Under the pieces are notes generated by a model, which did no database searches, had not been told where the DNA came from, and worked only from the letters and a program-made list of their open reading frames with translations. 64,000 nucleotides of DNA, from contig NZ_CP107905.1 in NCBI RefSeq assembly GCF_036014015.1, forward strand, positions 8,556,001-8,620,000, written 5' to 3'. Source of the stretch: Streptomyces sp. NBC_00457 (lineage in GTDB: Bacteria; Actinomycetota; Actinomycetes; Streptomycetales; Streptomycetaceae). This document shows positions 27,255 through 39,755 of the stretch, in pieces. Every line of letters begins with the position of its first letter. Position 1 is the stretch's first letter. Made by a program: the position numbers and the translations under genes.

Positions 27255-28208
27255 ATGGCCATTGCCAAGGCCGAGCGGCTGATGAACCTGGCGCTGTGTC
27301 TGCTGGGGACGCGGCGGCCGCTCAGCAAGCGCGAGCTGCGTGAGTCCATCGAGGCCTATCTGGAAGCCGGGTCGGACGACTCCTTCAACCGGATGTTCGA
27401 GCGCGACAAGGACGATCTGCGCGAACTCGGCCTGGTCATCGAGACGGTGGAGAATCTCGACGGCGAGGTCGGCTATCTGGCCCGCCGCGACAGCAACCGC
27501 CTCCCGCCCGTCACCCTTGACGCCGAGGAGGCCGCCGCCCTGGGGCTGGCCGCCAAGGTGTGGCAGCAGGCGCGGCTCGCGGGCGCGGCCAGCGGCGCGC
27601 TGCAGAAGCTGCGTGCGGCCGGGCTGCTCGAGGACATGGACCCGTACGAGGCGCACGGCGCGCTGGAGCCGCGGATTCCGGTGCACGAGGCGGCGTTCGA
27701 GCCGTTGATGCTGGCCTGCCGCGACCGCCGGCCGGTCGCTTTCGACTACCGCAAGGCCACCGCCGCGCATCCCGAACCCCGGCATGTGGAGCCGTGGGCG
27801 CTGGAGTGCTGGCGCGGCCACTGGTATCTGGCGGGCTGGGACCGTGACCGCGGTGCCGAGCGGGTGTTCCGGCTGTCCCGGATCACCGGCCGGGTGCGCA
27901 CCCGCAGCGGCCGGTTCACCGTGGAGGTCCCCGATGTCGTCACCGTCCGGGAGACCGTCGCGAGCTGGGCGGGGGAGACCGCCGACCGCAGTGCGCTGAT
28001 CCGGCTGCGTACGGACGCGGGGTACCCGTTGCGGGCGAAGGCCACGTCGGTGCGGGAACTGGGCGACGGCTGGGACGAGTTGGAGATCCCGTACGGACAC
28101 GGCCTGGACGCCTGGCTGGTGGAGTTCGGGCCGGACGTGGTGGTCCTGGAGCCGGCCGAGCTGCGCGCCGACGTGGTGGACCGGCTGCGTGCCGTGGCCA
28201 AGGGCTGA
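27255..28208 (+). CDS. pafB: WYL-domain regulator PafB
   Basis: PafB is half of the heteromeric activator PafBC, which in mycobacteria turns on the RecA-independent DNA damage response. The 317-residue protein has an N-terminal winged helix (about 5-75, RLMNLALCLLGTRRPLSKRE), a WYL domain (about 135-225, RPVAFDYRKA...EPWALECWRGHWYLAGWDRD as short segments) and a C-terminal WCX domain. ATG at 27255. pafC follows after 18 bases, so the two form an operon. Confidence 0.93.
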   Translation: MAIAKAERLMNLALCLLGTRRPLSKRELRESIEAYLEAGSDDSFNRMFERDKDDLRELGLVIETVENLDGEVGYLARRDSNRLPPVTLDAEEAAALGLAAKVWQQARLAGAASGALQKLRAAGLLEDMDPYEAHGALEPRIPVHEAAFEPLMLACRDRRPVAFDYRKATAAHPEPRHVEPWALECWRGHWYLAGWDRDRGAERVFRLSRITGRVRTRSGRFTVEVPDVVTVRETVASWAGETADRSALIRLRTDAGYPLRAKATSVRELGDGWDELEIPYGHGLDAWLVEFGPDVVVLEPAELRADVVDRLRAVAKG

Positions 28209-28226
28209 GGGGGAGCGAGAAAGACA

Positions 28227-29267
28227 GTGGCCGGCAAACCGATCAGACCTGCGAACGCCATCGACCAGACTCGCCGGATGCTCTCCCTGGTGACGTATCT
28301 CAGGGAGCGCCCCGGCGCCCGGCTCGAGGACGTCGCCCGTGCTTTCGGCATCACCGAGGACGAGCTGGTCTCCGACCTCGATGTGCTGCCCATGTGCGGC
28401 ACCAGCTTCCGCGGCGGCGATCTGCTCGACATCGACACCGACGGCGAGCGGATCTGGTGGCACAACCCCGCCGCCCTCGGGGCGGAGACAGCGGACCCGC
28501 TCAGGCTCGCCGCCGACGAGGCAACCGCGCTGCTGGTGGCGGCCCGTGCCGTCGCCACGCTGCCCGGTCTGCGGGAGAGCGACCGGCAGGCGCTGCTGCG
28601 GGCCACCGCCAAGGTGGAGGCCGCGGCCGGTGAGGCGGCCGGCGCCAGTGCCCGGCTGTCGGTGACCTTCGAATCGGAGGGCGGCGTCTTCGCGGACGTC
28701 GACCGGGCGATCTCCGAGCGCCGCCGCCTGTGGATCCGCTACTACTCGCCCGCCCGGGACGAGGTCACCGAGCGCGAGATCGACCCCATCCGCCTCGTCA
28801 GCGTGGGCCACACCTATGTGGAGGCCTGGTGCCGCCGCTCCGAGGCACGCCGCACTTTCCGTCTCGACCGGGTCGCCGAGATCAAGATCCTGGACGAGCC
28901 GTCCGCGCCCCCCGAGGTGGAGCTGCGGGACCTGTCGGAGGGGCTGGTGCAGCCCGCCGCCGAGGACCCGGAGGTCGTCGTCGAGGTCGGCCCGGGCGGG
29001 CGCTGGGTCGCCGAGTACTACCCGCACGACAGCGCGGATGAGCTTCCCGACGGCGGGCTGCGTATCACTCTGCGCACCCCCGACCCGGCGTCGCTGCGCC
29101 GCCTGGCGCTCCGGCTCGGGCGCGACGGCCGGATCGTGTCACCGCGCGAGCTGGCCGACAGCGCCCGGCACGCGGCCCGTGAGGCGCTGGCGGCGTACGA
29201 CGGCATCGAGGCGCAGGCTCCCGGGGAGCACGGGGTGCGAGGCGGGCGGGACGACGGGCCGGAGTGA
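28227..29267 (+). CDS. pafC: WYL-domain regulator PafC
   Basis: The 346-residue partner of PafB has the same architecture: an N-terminal HTH (QTRRMLSLVTYLRERPGARL), a WYL domain (about 165-235, ERRRLWIRYYSPARDEVTER) and a WCX domain ending near 325. The last 25 residues are Gly/Asp-rich and unconserved. In mycobacteria WYL domains of PafBC sense single-stranded DNA. GTG at 28227 follows gggggagcgagaaagac. Confidence 0.93.
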   Translation: MAGKPIRPANAIDQTRRMLSLVTYLRERPGARLEDVARAFGITEDELVSDLDVLPMCGTSFRGGDLLDIDTDGERIWWHNPAALGAETADPLRLAADEATALLVAARAVATLPGLRESDRQALLRATAKVEAAAGEAAGASARLSVTFESEGGVFADVDRAISERRRLWIRYYSPARDEVTEREIDPIRLVSVGHTYVEAWCRRSEARRTFRLDRVAEIKILDEPSAPPEVELRDLSEGLVQPAAEDPEVVVEVGPGGRWVAEYYPHDSADELPDGGLRITLRTPDPASLRRLALRLGRDGRIVSPRELADSARHAAREALAAYDGIEAQAPGEHGVRGGRDDGPE

Positions 29268-29319
29268 GCCGCACCGGGCGTGCCGGAGGCGAACGACCAG
29301 GAGAACAGGAGCAGGGGCT

Positions 29320-29610
29320 TTGAGCGAGTCGGCGTCCGTGGTGCAGGGCATGTCGGTGGCGTCGGCGTTCGCCGGCATGAGAAGCGTGACTCCCGTGGTG
29401 TTCAGGGCGGGCTGCCCGGACTGCCGAGGCCGCTTCGAACTCACCGCGAACGCCCTGCGCCTGGCCATCGGCGCGAGCAGCCGCACCACCTTCTACTCCT
29501 TCACCTGCCCCGACTGCGGCGCGTCCGTGCGCAAGCCGGCGGGGGAGCGCATCGTCGAGCTGCTCACCGGTGGCGGGGTCAGCACACTGCGGCTGCACTC
29601 GACCCTCTAG
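29320..29610 (+). CDS. Small zinc-ribbon protein of unknown function
   Basis: The roughly 96-residue protein has two CPxC knuckles, GCPDCRGRFEL and FTCPDCGASVR, 36 residues apart, forming a probable four-Cys zinc ribbon. The rest (ANALRLAIGASSRTTFYSF) is compact. No specific function is recognised. The start is uncertain: TTG at 29320 follows caggagcagggg, while GTG at 29338 and ATG at 29350 are alternatives. It lies between pafC and tatA in the same direction. Confidence 0.7.
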   Translation: MSESASVVQGMSVASAFAGMRSVTPVVFRAGCPDCRGRFELTANALRLAIGASSRTTFYSFTCPDCGASVRKPAGERIVELLTGGGVSTLRLHSTL

Positions 29611-29620
29611 GCTCGGCGTC

Positions 29621-29815
29621 ATGTTCTGGCCGATGTTCGCCGTCGCTGTGGGTTTTGCCTCTCTCGCCGTCCTCGGTGTGCTCGCGGTACGGGTCTTCCT
29701 GGAGGCACAGCGCCTGGGCAGGCAGGTTTCGGACTCGGCGGCTCGTATCAACCGGGCGGCGGAGGATCTGGAGCGTGCGTCTTTGAGCGCGGCGCGCACT
29801 ATGGACTCGCTGTAA
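29621..29815 (+). CDS. Small single-pass membrane protein
   Basis: The 64-residue protein has one N-terminal membrane helix (MFWPMFAVAVGFASLAVLGV onward) and an amphipathic cytoplasmic tail with heptad-like Ala/Leu spacing (LGRQVSDSAARINRAAEDLE). ATG at 29621 is 10 bases after the upstream stop. It has no known family that I recognise. Its layout superficially recalls TatA/B, but it lacks the Phe-Gly hinge. Confidence 0.6.
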   Translation: MFWPMFAVAVGFASLAVLGVLAVRVFLEAQRLGRQVSDSAARINRAAEDLERASLSAARTMDSL

Positions 29816-30077
29816 GTCCGGCTGAGGATGCCCTGTGAGTCCTGCGTCTGATGCGCTTTGGGCTGCTTCGCCCTGTCACCCTGGTGGCTCCGGCAGGTAC
29901 GCTGCTGGTCGCGGCCCGGAAAACGAGGCTCGGGTCGCGGACCGGGAGTACGCACAGGGATTGCCACCCGTTTACCCCTGAGCGTTACGATCGCTGTCAA
30001 GCACGATCGATCGGATGAGTGTTCGACCGATCGGACAGCACCCCACCCCAGCCGCCTCGGTGAGAAGGTAAAGACTT

Positions 30078-30368
30078 ATGTTCGGAAGGCTCGGAGCTCC
30101 CGAGATCATTCTCATCCTCGTCGTCATCATCCTGCTGTTCGGCGCGAAGAAGCTTCCGGACATGGCGCGCTCGCTCGGCAAGTCCGCGCGCATCCTCAAG
30201 AGCGAGGCCAAGGCGATGAAGACGGAGGGCCAGGACAACGCCTCCGCTCCCGCGGCCCCGCCGCAGACCGACGAGCAGCCCCCCGCTCAGCGCACCATCC
30301 AGGCCGCCCCCGGCGACGTGACCAGCTCGCGGCCGGTCACCGAGCCGACGGACACGTCCAAGCGCTGA
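30078..30368 (+). CDS. tatA: Sec-independent translocase subunit TatA
   Basis: TatA oligomers provide the conduit of the twin-arginine export system. The 96-residue protein has the short N-terminal membrane helix, the LFGAKKLPDMARSLGKSARI hinge and amphipathic helix, and a Pro/Ala/Gln-rich tail. ATG at 30078 follows gagaaggtaaag. tatC follows after 47 bases. Confidence 0.95.
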   Translation: MFGRLGAPEIILILVVIILLFGAKKLPDMARSLGKSARILKSEAKAMKTEGQDNASAPAAPPQTDEQPPAQRTIQAAPGDVTSSRPVTEPTDTSKR

Positions 30369-30415
30369 CGCAGGGCCGGTGACCACCGGCCCGCTGCACG
30401 AGATGGGAATGTGGG

Positions 30416-31366
30416 TTGCTGAAGTCTGCCCGCAAGCAGGAGAGGGATCCCGAGGGGCGGATGCCCCTCGCGGAGCACCTACGCGAGCTTCGCAACCGGC
30501 TCGCGAAGGCGCTGTTGGCCATCGTCGCCATCACGGTCGTCGCTGCCTTCTTCTACAACGACATCATCAACATCCTCACCAAGCCGATCCTCGACTCGGT
30601 CGGCTGTGGCAAGACGTTCGAGGAACTGGCGAACACGTCCAAGTCCACCGAGCCGTGTGCGCAGATCACCATCAACGGTCTGCTCACTCCCTTCACGCTC
30701 GCGCTGAAGGTGTCGTTGATGGCCGGTGTCGTACTGGCCTCGCCGGTCTGGCTGTTCCAGCTGTGGGCCTTCGTCGCGCCCGGTCTGCACCGGCACGAGA
30801 GGAAGTACGCCTACGCCTTCGTCGGCATGGGCGCTCCGCTCTTCCTCGTCGGCGCCTACTTCGCCTACTCGGTGCTGCCCACCACGGCAGAGGTGCTGCT
30901 CCAATTCAGCCCGGAGAACACGGACAACCTCCTGCCCCTGGACGACCTGCTCGATCTGGTCACCCGCATGGTGATCGTCTTCGGCCTCTCCTTCGAGCTG
31001 CCCCTGCTGCTGATCTTCCTGAACCTCACCGGGGCGATCACGGGCAAGCGAATGCTCGGCTGGTGGCGAGCGATGATCATGGGCATCACGGTCTTCGCGG
31101 CGCTCGCGACGCCCAGCACCGACCCGCTGACGATGCTCGCGCTCGCCGGACCGATCTGGATCCTGTACTTCGCCGCGACCGCCTTCTCGTTGATCAACGA
31201 CAAGCGCCGGCGTCGCCGCGAGGCCATGGGCCCCGCCGACGACGAGGCCTCCGACCTGGACCTCACGCCCGATGACATCGGCGAGGTCGAGACAGTCTCC
31301 GCCAGCCGGGCGCTGCCGGAACAGGCGGGCACGGACCGGGTCAACGGATACGACGACGTGACGTAG
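30416..31366 (+). CDS. tatC: Sec-independent translocase subunit TatC
   Basis: TatC binds twin-arginine signal peptides. The 316-residue protein has six predicted membrane helices and the signature MPLAEHLRELRNRLAKALLA near the N-terminus, with F/E residues of the family retained. The C-terminal 60 residues are charged and cytoplasmic. The frame starts at TTG 30416 (MLKSARKQE); no ATG or GTG suits the conserved N-terminus. A terminator follows at 31391-31425. Confidence 0.95.
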   Translation: MLKSARKQERDPEGRMPLAEHLRELRNRLAKALLAIVAITVVAAFFYNDIINILTKPILDSVGCGKTFEELANTSKSTEPCAQITINGLLTPFTLALKVSLMAGVVLASPVWLFQLWAFVAPGLHRHERKYAYAFVGMGAPLFLVGAYFAYSVLPTTAEVLLQFSPENTDNLLPLDDLLDLVTRMVIVFGLSFELPLLLIFLNLTGAITGKRMLGWWRAMIMGITVFAALATPSTDPLTMLALAGPIWILYFAATAFSLINDKRRRRREAMGPADDEASDLDLTPDDIGEVETVSASRALPEQAGTDRVNGYDDVT

Positions 31367-31390
31367 CCGCCTCCACGAACAGAACACACA

Positions 31391-31425
31391 GGGCGCCCCC
31401 ATCACTACGCGTGGTGGGGGCGCCC
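31391..31425 (+). terminator. Terminator after tatC
   Basis: A 15-bp stem with one wobble pair (GGGCGCCCCCATCAC with GTGGTGGGGGCGCCC, loop tacgc) begins 24 bases after the tatC stop. Confidence 0.88.
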
Positions 31426-31516
31426 GGCGTTCGCGGCAGGCCCCGAGGGCAGGATTCCGCAGATCCGGATATTGATCGTCCTGTTGTCAGTGGGGCCCGG
31501 TACGCTCGAAAGCACG

Positions 31517-34324
31517 ATGACAGAGGACCTCTCACCGGCCGAGCGGTATGCGGCAGCGCGTAAGCGTGCTGTCGAGCAGGCCACCGCGCTCGCCTCCTTC
31601 CGCGAGATGTACGACTTCGGCCTCGACCCCTTCCAGATCGAGGCCTGCGAGGCGCTCGAATCGGGGAAGGGCGTGCTGGTGGCCGCGCCCACCGGCTCCG
31701 GCAAGACGATCGTGGGCGAGTTCGCCGTCCACCTCGCCCTGATGCAGGGCAAGAAGTGCTTCTACACGACCCCCATCAAGGCGCTGTCGAACCAGAAGTA
31801 CGCCGACCTGTGCCGCCGTTACGGCACGGGCATGGTCGGTCTCCTCACCGGTGACAACAGCGTCAACTCCGACGCCCCGGTGGTCGTGATGACCACCGAG
31901 GTGCTGCGGAACATGCTGTACGCCGGATCGCAGACCCTCCTCGGACTCGGCTATGTGGTCATGGACGAGGTGCACTACCTCTCCGACCGGTTCCGGGGCG
32001 CCGTATGGGAAGAGGTGATCATTCATCTCCCCGAGTCGGTGACCCTGGTGTCGCTGTCGGCCACCGTGTCGAACGCCGAGGAGTTCGGCGACTGGCTCGA
32101 CACCGTCCGCGGTGACACCGAGGTGATCGTCTCCGAGCACCGGCCCGTGCCGCTGTTCCAGCATGTGCTCGCCGGACGCCGGATGTACGACCTGTTCGAG
32201 GAGGGCGAGGGCCACAAGAAGGCCGTCAACCCGGACCTCACCCGGCTCGCGCGCATGGAGGCGACCAGGCCGTCGTACCAGGACCGCAGACGCGGGCGGT
32301 CCATGCGGGAGGCCGATCGGGAGCGGGAGCGCAGATCCAGGTCGCGGGTGTGGACACCCGGACGGCCCGAGGTCATCGAGCGGCTCGACGCCGAGGGGCT
32401 GCTGCCCGCCATCACCTTCATCTTCAGCCGTGCCGCCTGCGAGTCCGCCGTTCAGCAGTGCCTGTACGCCGGGCTGCGGCTCAACGACGACGAGGCACGG
32501 GAGCGGGTCCGCTCCCTGGTCGAGGAGCGCACGGCCTCCATTCCCACCGAAGACCTGCATGTGCTCGGGTACTACGAGTGGCTGGAGGGACTGGAGCGCG
32601 GGATCGCGGCCCACCACGCGGGCATGCTGCCGACGTTCAAGGAGGTCGTCGAGGAGCTGTTCGTGCGCGGCCTGGTCAAGGCCGTGTTCGCCACCGAGAC
32701 GCTGGCCCTGGGCATCAACATGCCCGCCCGGTCCGTGGTGCTGGAGAAGCTCGTCAAGTGGAACGGCGAGCAGCACGCCGACATCACCCCCGGTGAGTAC
32801 ACCCAGTTGACCGGCCGTGCCGGGCGCCGCGGCATCGATGTCGAAGGACATGCCGTGGTGCTGTGGCAGCGCGGAATGAGCCCGGAGCACCTGGCGGGAC
32901 TGGCCGGTACGCGCACGTATCCGCTGCGGTCCAGCTTCAAGCCGTCGTACAACATGGCGGTCAACCTCGTCGAGCAGTTCGGGCGGCACCGCTCGCGGGA
33001 GCTGCTGGAGACGTCCTTCGCGCAGTTCCAGGCCGACAAGTCGGTCGTGGGGATCTCGCGGCAGGTGCAGCGCAACGAGGAGGGGCTCGCGGGCTACAAG
33101 GAGTCCATGACCTGCCACCTCGGGGACTTCGAGGAGTATGCGCGGCTGCGGCGTGAGCTCAAGGACCGGGAGACCGAACTGGCCAAGCAGGGCGCGACGG
33201 AGCGGCGTGCCGAGGCCGCCGTCGCGCTGGAGAAGCTCAAGCCGGGTGACGTCATCCATGTGCCGACCGGGAAGTACGCGGGGCTGGCACTGGTGCTGGA
33301 TCCGGGACTGCCGGCCGGGCGGTCCAACGGCCACCGCGGCTTCGAGCACCACGACGGGCCGCGCCCGCTGGTGCTGACCGCCGAGCGGCAGGTCAAGCGG
33401 CTGGCGTCGATGGACTTCCCGGTGCCCGTCGAGGCGCTGGAGCGGATGCGGATCCCGAAGTCCTTCAATCCGCGCTCACCGCAGTCGCGTCGCGACCTCG
33501 CCTCCGCACTGCGGACCAAGGCCGGGCACATCCCCCCGGAGCGGCATCGCAAGAAGCGGTCGCAGGCCGCCGACGACCGGGAGATCGCCCGGCTGCGTAC
33601 GGCGATCCGCGCGCATCCGTGCCATGGGTGCAACGACCGTGAGGATCACGCGCGTTGGGCCGAGCGGTATCACCGGCTGATGCGGGACACCTCGCAGCTG
33701 GAGCGCCGCATCGAGGGCCGTACCAACACGATCGCCCGTACGTTCGACCGGATCGTCGCGTTGCTGACCGAGCTGGACTATCTGCGCGGGGACGAGGTCA
33801 CCGAGCACGGCAAGCGGCTCGCCCGGCTGTACGGCGAGCTGGATCTGCTCTCGAGTGAATGCCTGCGCGCCGGCGTGTGGGAGGGGCTCGGTCCCGCCGA
33901 ACTCGCGGCCTGTGTCTCGGCGTTGGTGTACGAGGCGCGGGTCGGGGACGATGCGATGGCGCCCAAGCTGCCGTCCGGGAAGGCGAAGGCCGCGCTCGGT
34001 GAGATGGTGCGGATCTGGGGGCGGCTGGATGCGCTGGAGGAGGAGTTCCGGATCACCCAGTCCGAGGGTGTCGGGCAGCGTGAGCCGGATCTCGGGTTTG
34101 CCTGGGCCGCGTATATGTGGGCGTCCGGGAAGGGCCTCGATGAGGTGCTGCGTGAGGCGGAGATGCCGGCGGGGGACTTTGTGCGGTGGTGCAAGCAGGT
34201 GATTGATGTGCTGGGGCAGATTTCGGCGGCGTCTGCGGCGGAGGGGTCGACCGTGGCGAAGAATGCGCGTAAGGCGGTTGACGGTTTGCTTCGGGGGGTT
34301 GTGGCTTACTCGTCGGTTGGGTAG
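31517..34324 (+). CDS. helY: Ski2/Mtr4-like DEAD-box helicase, HelY type
   Basis: The 935-residue superfamily 2 helicase has Walker A APTGSGKT near 57, DEVH near 149, SLSATVSN (motif III), helicase C with GINMPARSVVLEKLVKW and QLTGRAGRRGIDVEG, and a long C-terminal arch/helical part. Homologues in archaea and eukaryotes unwind RNA for the exosome; HelY of mycobacteria sits beside tatC in the same way. ATG at 31517 (MTEDLSPAERYA) was chosen over an upstream frame extension. A repeat unit follows the stop. Confidence 0.9.
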   Translation: MTEDLSPAERYAAARKRAVEQATALASFREMYDFGLDPFQIEACEALESGKGVLVAAPTGSGKTIVGEFAVHLALMQGKKCFYTTPIKALSNQKYADLCRRYGTGMVGLLTGDNSVNSDAPVVVMTTEVLRNMLYAGSQTLLGLGYVVMDEVHYLSDRFRGAVWEEVIIHLPESVTLVSLSATVSNAEEFGDWLDTVRGDTEVIVSEHRPVPLFQHVLAGRRMYDLFEEGEGHKKAVNPDLTRLARMEATRPSYQDRRRGRSMREADRERERRSRSRVWTPGRPEVIERLDAEGLLPAITFIFSRAACESAVQQCLYAGLRLNDDEARERVRSLVEERTASIPTEDLHVLGYYEWLEGLERGIAAHHAGMLPTFKEVVEELFVRGLVKAVFATETLALGINMPARSVVLEKLVKWNGEQHADITPGEYTQLTGRAGRRGIDVEGHAVVLWQRGMSPEHLAGLAGTRTYPLRSSFKPSYNMAVNLVEQFGRHRSRELLETSFAQFQADKSVVGISRQVQRNEEGLAGYKESMTCHLGDFEEYARLRRELKDRETELAKQGATERRAEAAVALEKLKPGDVIHVPTGKYAGLALVLDPGLPAGRSNGHRGFEHHDGPRPLVLTAERQVKRLASMDFPVPVEALERMRIPKSFNPRSPQSRRDLASALRTKAGHIPPERHRKKRSQAADDREIARLRTAIRAHPCHGCNDREDHARWAERYHRLMRDTSQLERRIEGRTNTIARTFDRIVALLTELDYLRGDEVTEHGKRLARLYGELDLLSSECLRAGVWEGLGPAELAACVSALVYEARVGDDAMAPKLPSGKAKAALGEMVRIWGRLDALEEEFRITQSEGVGQREPDLGFAWAAYMWASGKGLDEVLREAEMPAGDFVRWCKQVIDVLGQISAASAAEGSTVAKNARKAVDGLLRGVVAYSSVG

Positions 34325-34363
34325 CGCCGTTGGGGTTGCTGTGGTTTGCCGGGTGCGGGTCGT

Positions 34364-34405
34364 CTGTGGCTTGTCGCGCAGTTCCCCGCGCCCCTTTGGG
34401 GCGCT
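34364..34405 (+). repeat. Streptomyces interspersed repeat, short form
   Basis: CTGTGGCTTGTCGCGCAGTT continues into a GCGCCCC-ttt-GGGGCGC hairpin at 34388-34404. It lies between convergent helY and the allophanate hydrolase gene, where it probably terminates both. Confidence 0.8.
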
Positions 34406-34413
34406 GTAGCGCC

Positions 34414-36054
34414 CTACGCGTTTAGATACGCGCGCCAACCGCCGTACGGCGTGATGTCGGCCGCCCCTTCGAGCGCTCCCGGCTCGCACAGGAAGCCGGG
34501 GACGTGGGTGCCGTCGGACAGTTCGACGCTGCCCAGCGTCATCGGGCGGGGGAGTGCGGCCAGCAGGCGGCCCAGGCCTTCGGCCGGGAGGCGCCATACC
34601 TCGGTCTCGATGGCGGCGCCGGTTTCGCCGACGTGGACGAGGCCCGGCTTGGGTGGGGTGGTGGCGAGTGAGTGCAGGCGGTAGACGGGGGCGGTGGTGG
34701 TCGTACGGTCCAAGCGGGCGCCCAGCGCGAGGAGTTGCGGGTTGAGGGGCTGGCCCGACAGATGGGCGCCGACGACCGCGAGCCGGGTCTCCGGCTGCAG
34801 CAGCCCGGCGATCCGCGTCAGCCGCTCGTCGGTGAAGGCCGGACCGATCAGCATGGCGCCGAAGGGTAGGCCGTTCACCTCGCCCGCCGGGACGGCCACC
34901 GCCGCCAGGTCGAACAGGTTGGTGGAGTTGGTGAAGCGGCCCAGGCGGGCATTGGCGCCCAGGGGATCGGCGGCGACCTCGGTGAGGGTGGGGTGGCCGG
35001 GTGTGGTGGGGAGCAACAGGGCGTCCGCGTCGGCGAGTTCCGCTTCGGCGCGGGCGCGCAGGGCGGCGAGCCGCTCCTGGTCGGCGTAGAGCTGGTGGGC
35101 CGGGATGCCGCGGGCGCGGGTGATGATGCCGGTGACGGTGGGGTCGAGACCGGCGCCGCCTTCGGAGAGCGACTTGTCGATAAAACTCCCCACGGCGGTG
35201 TAGCGCTCGGCCACGAAGGCGCCCTCGTAGAGCATCGCGGCGGCATCCGTGAACGGGGTGAGGTCGATCGTCCGCACCTCCGCACCCGCCTCGGTGACCT
35301 GCCGTACCGCCGCCTCGTACGCCTCCGCCCAGCCCGGATCCAGCTCGCCGAGCTGCCGCGGCGAGGCGACCGCGATCCGCCAGGGGCCCGGCGGGCGTCG
35401 GGGGAGCTGCTGGTCCACCGTGACCATGTACGACATCGCCTGCTCCGCTTCCGGGAGCGTCCGCGCGAGCACCGTCACGCAGTCGAGCGAGGCACAGGCC
35501 GGGACGACCCCCTCCGTCGGGACCAGGCCACGGGTGGGCTTGAGGCCGACGATGCCGTTGAAGGCGGCCGGCACCCGGCCCGAGCCCGCGGTGTCCGTAC
35601 CGAGTGCGAAGTCGACCAGGCCCAGCGCCACGGCGACCGCCGAGCCGGAACTGGAACCGCCACTGATCCGCGCCGGGTCGTACGCGTTGCGCACGGCGCC
35701 GTAGGGGGAGCGGGTGCCGACGAGGCCGGTCGCGAACTGGTCGAGATTCGTGGTGCCGAGCACGAGCGCACCGGCAGCACGGAGCCGGGCCACCACGGGT
35801 GCGTCCGCCTCCGGCCGGTAGGCGTACGACGGACAGCCCGCCGTCGTCGGCAGCCCGGCCACGTCGATGTTGCCCTTGGCGGCGAAGAGACGGCCGGCAA
35901 GCGGAAGCCGCTCGCCGCGAGCGACGCGTCCGTCGAGTGCGCGGGCTTCGGCCTCGACGTCCTCCCGTGGACGCAGGTCGATCCAGACCTCGGGTCGGTC
36001 CACGGCCTCGATAAGGGCGTATGCGGCGCGGACACGGGACAGAGCCGTCGACAT
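34414..36054 (-). CDS. atzF: Allophanate hydrolase
   Basis: The enzyme hydrolyses allophanate to ammonia and CO2, the last step of urea-carboxylase or guanidine-carboxylase pathways. In 546 residues are the amidase-signature domain (about 25-430) with the triad K60 (FAAKGN), S134 (SGGSSSGSA) and S158 (GTDTAGSGR), and a C-terminal allophanate hydrolase domain (about 440-546) ending GGWRAYL. ATG at 36054. It is last in the leftward operon, separated from the carboxylase gene by 179 bases that contain repeat DNA. Confidence 0.93.
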   Translation of the reverse strand: MSTALSRVRAAYALIEAVDRPEVWIDLRPREDVEAEARALDGRVARGERLPLAGRLFAAKGNIDVAGLPTTAGCPSYAYRPEADAPVVARLRAAGALVLGTTNLDQFATGLVGTRSPYGAVRNAYDPARISGGSSSGSAVAVALGLVDFALGTDTAGSGRVPAAFNGIVGLKPTRGLVPTEGVVPACASLDCVTVLARTLPEAEQAMSYMVTVDQQLPRRPPGPWRIAVASPRQLGELDPGWAEAYEAAVRQVTEAGAEVRTIDLTPFTDAAAMLYEGAFVAERYTAVGSFIDKSLSEGGAGLDPTVTGIITRARGIPAHQLYADQERLAALRARAEAELADADALLLPTTPGHPTLTEVAADPLGANARLGRFTNSTNLFDLAAVAVPAGEVNGLPFGAMLIGPAFTDERLTRIAGLLQPETRLAVVGAHLSGQPLNPQLLALGARLDRTTTTAPVYRLHSLATTPPKPGLVHVGETGAAIETEVWRLPAEGLGRLLAALPRPMTLGSVELSDGTHVPGFLCEPGALEGAADITPYGGWRAYLNA

Positions 36055-36107
36055 TTTTTGTGCTCCTCAGTCTGCTGAGCGGGATTGGTGAAGTCCCGTG
36101 CGGAACA

Positions 36108-36209
36108 CGCCCCAAAGGGGCGCGGGGCTGTATCTATATGCGGCTCCGCCGCGATGGGGGTCCCCCCGCTCGAGCGAAGCCGAGAGTGGGGGAGCGACCA
36201 GCCACGACG
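36108..36209 (-). repeat. Streptomyces interspersed repeat, long form, inside the nitrogen operon
   Basis: On the minus strand this reads GTGGCTGGTCGC, then CTCCCCCACTCTCGGCTTCG and CGAGCGGGGGGA, then GGCGGAGCCGCATATAGATA, CAGCCCCGCGCCCC and a TTTGGGG closing hairpin. The copy at 46889-46960 shares the CATAT-GATACAGCCCCGCG part. It sits between the carboxylase and allophanate hydrolase genes and could attenuate transcription of the latter. Confidence 0.8.
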
Positions 36210-36233
36210 GACCCGCAGATGATCGACGGCCGA

Positions 36234-39751
<3,518 letters not shown>

Positions 39752-39755
<4 letters not shown>

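Noticed and set aside
29621..29815. TatB-like annotation for the 64-residue membrane protein
   Set aside because: It has a similar layout but lacks the conserved hinge Gly and the amphipathic helix pattern of TatA/TatB.
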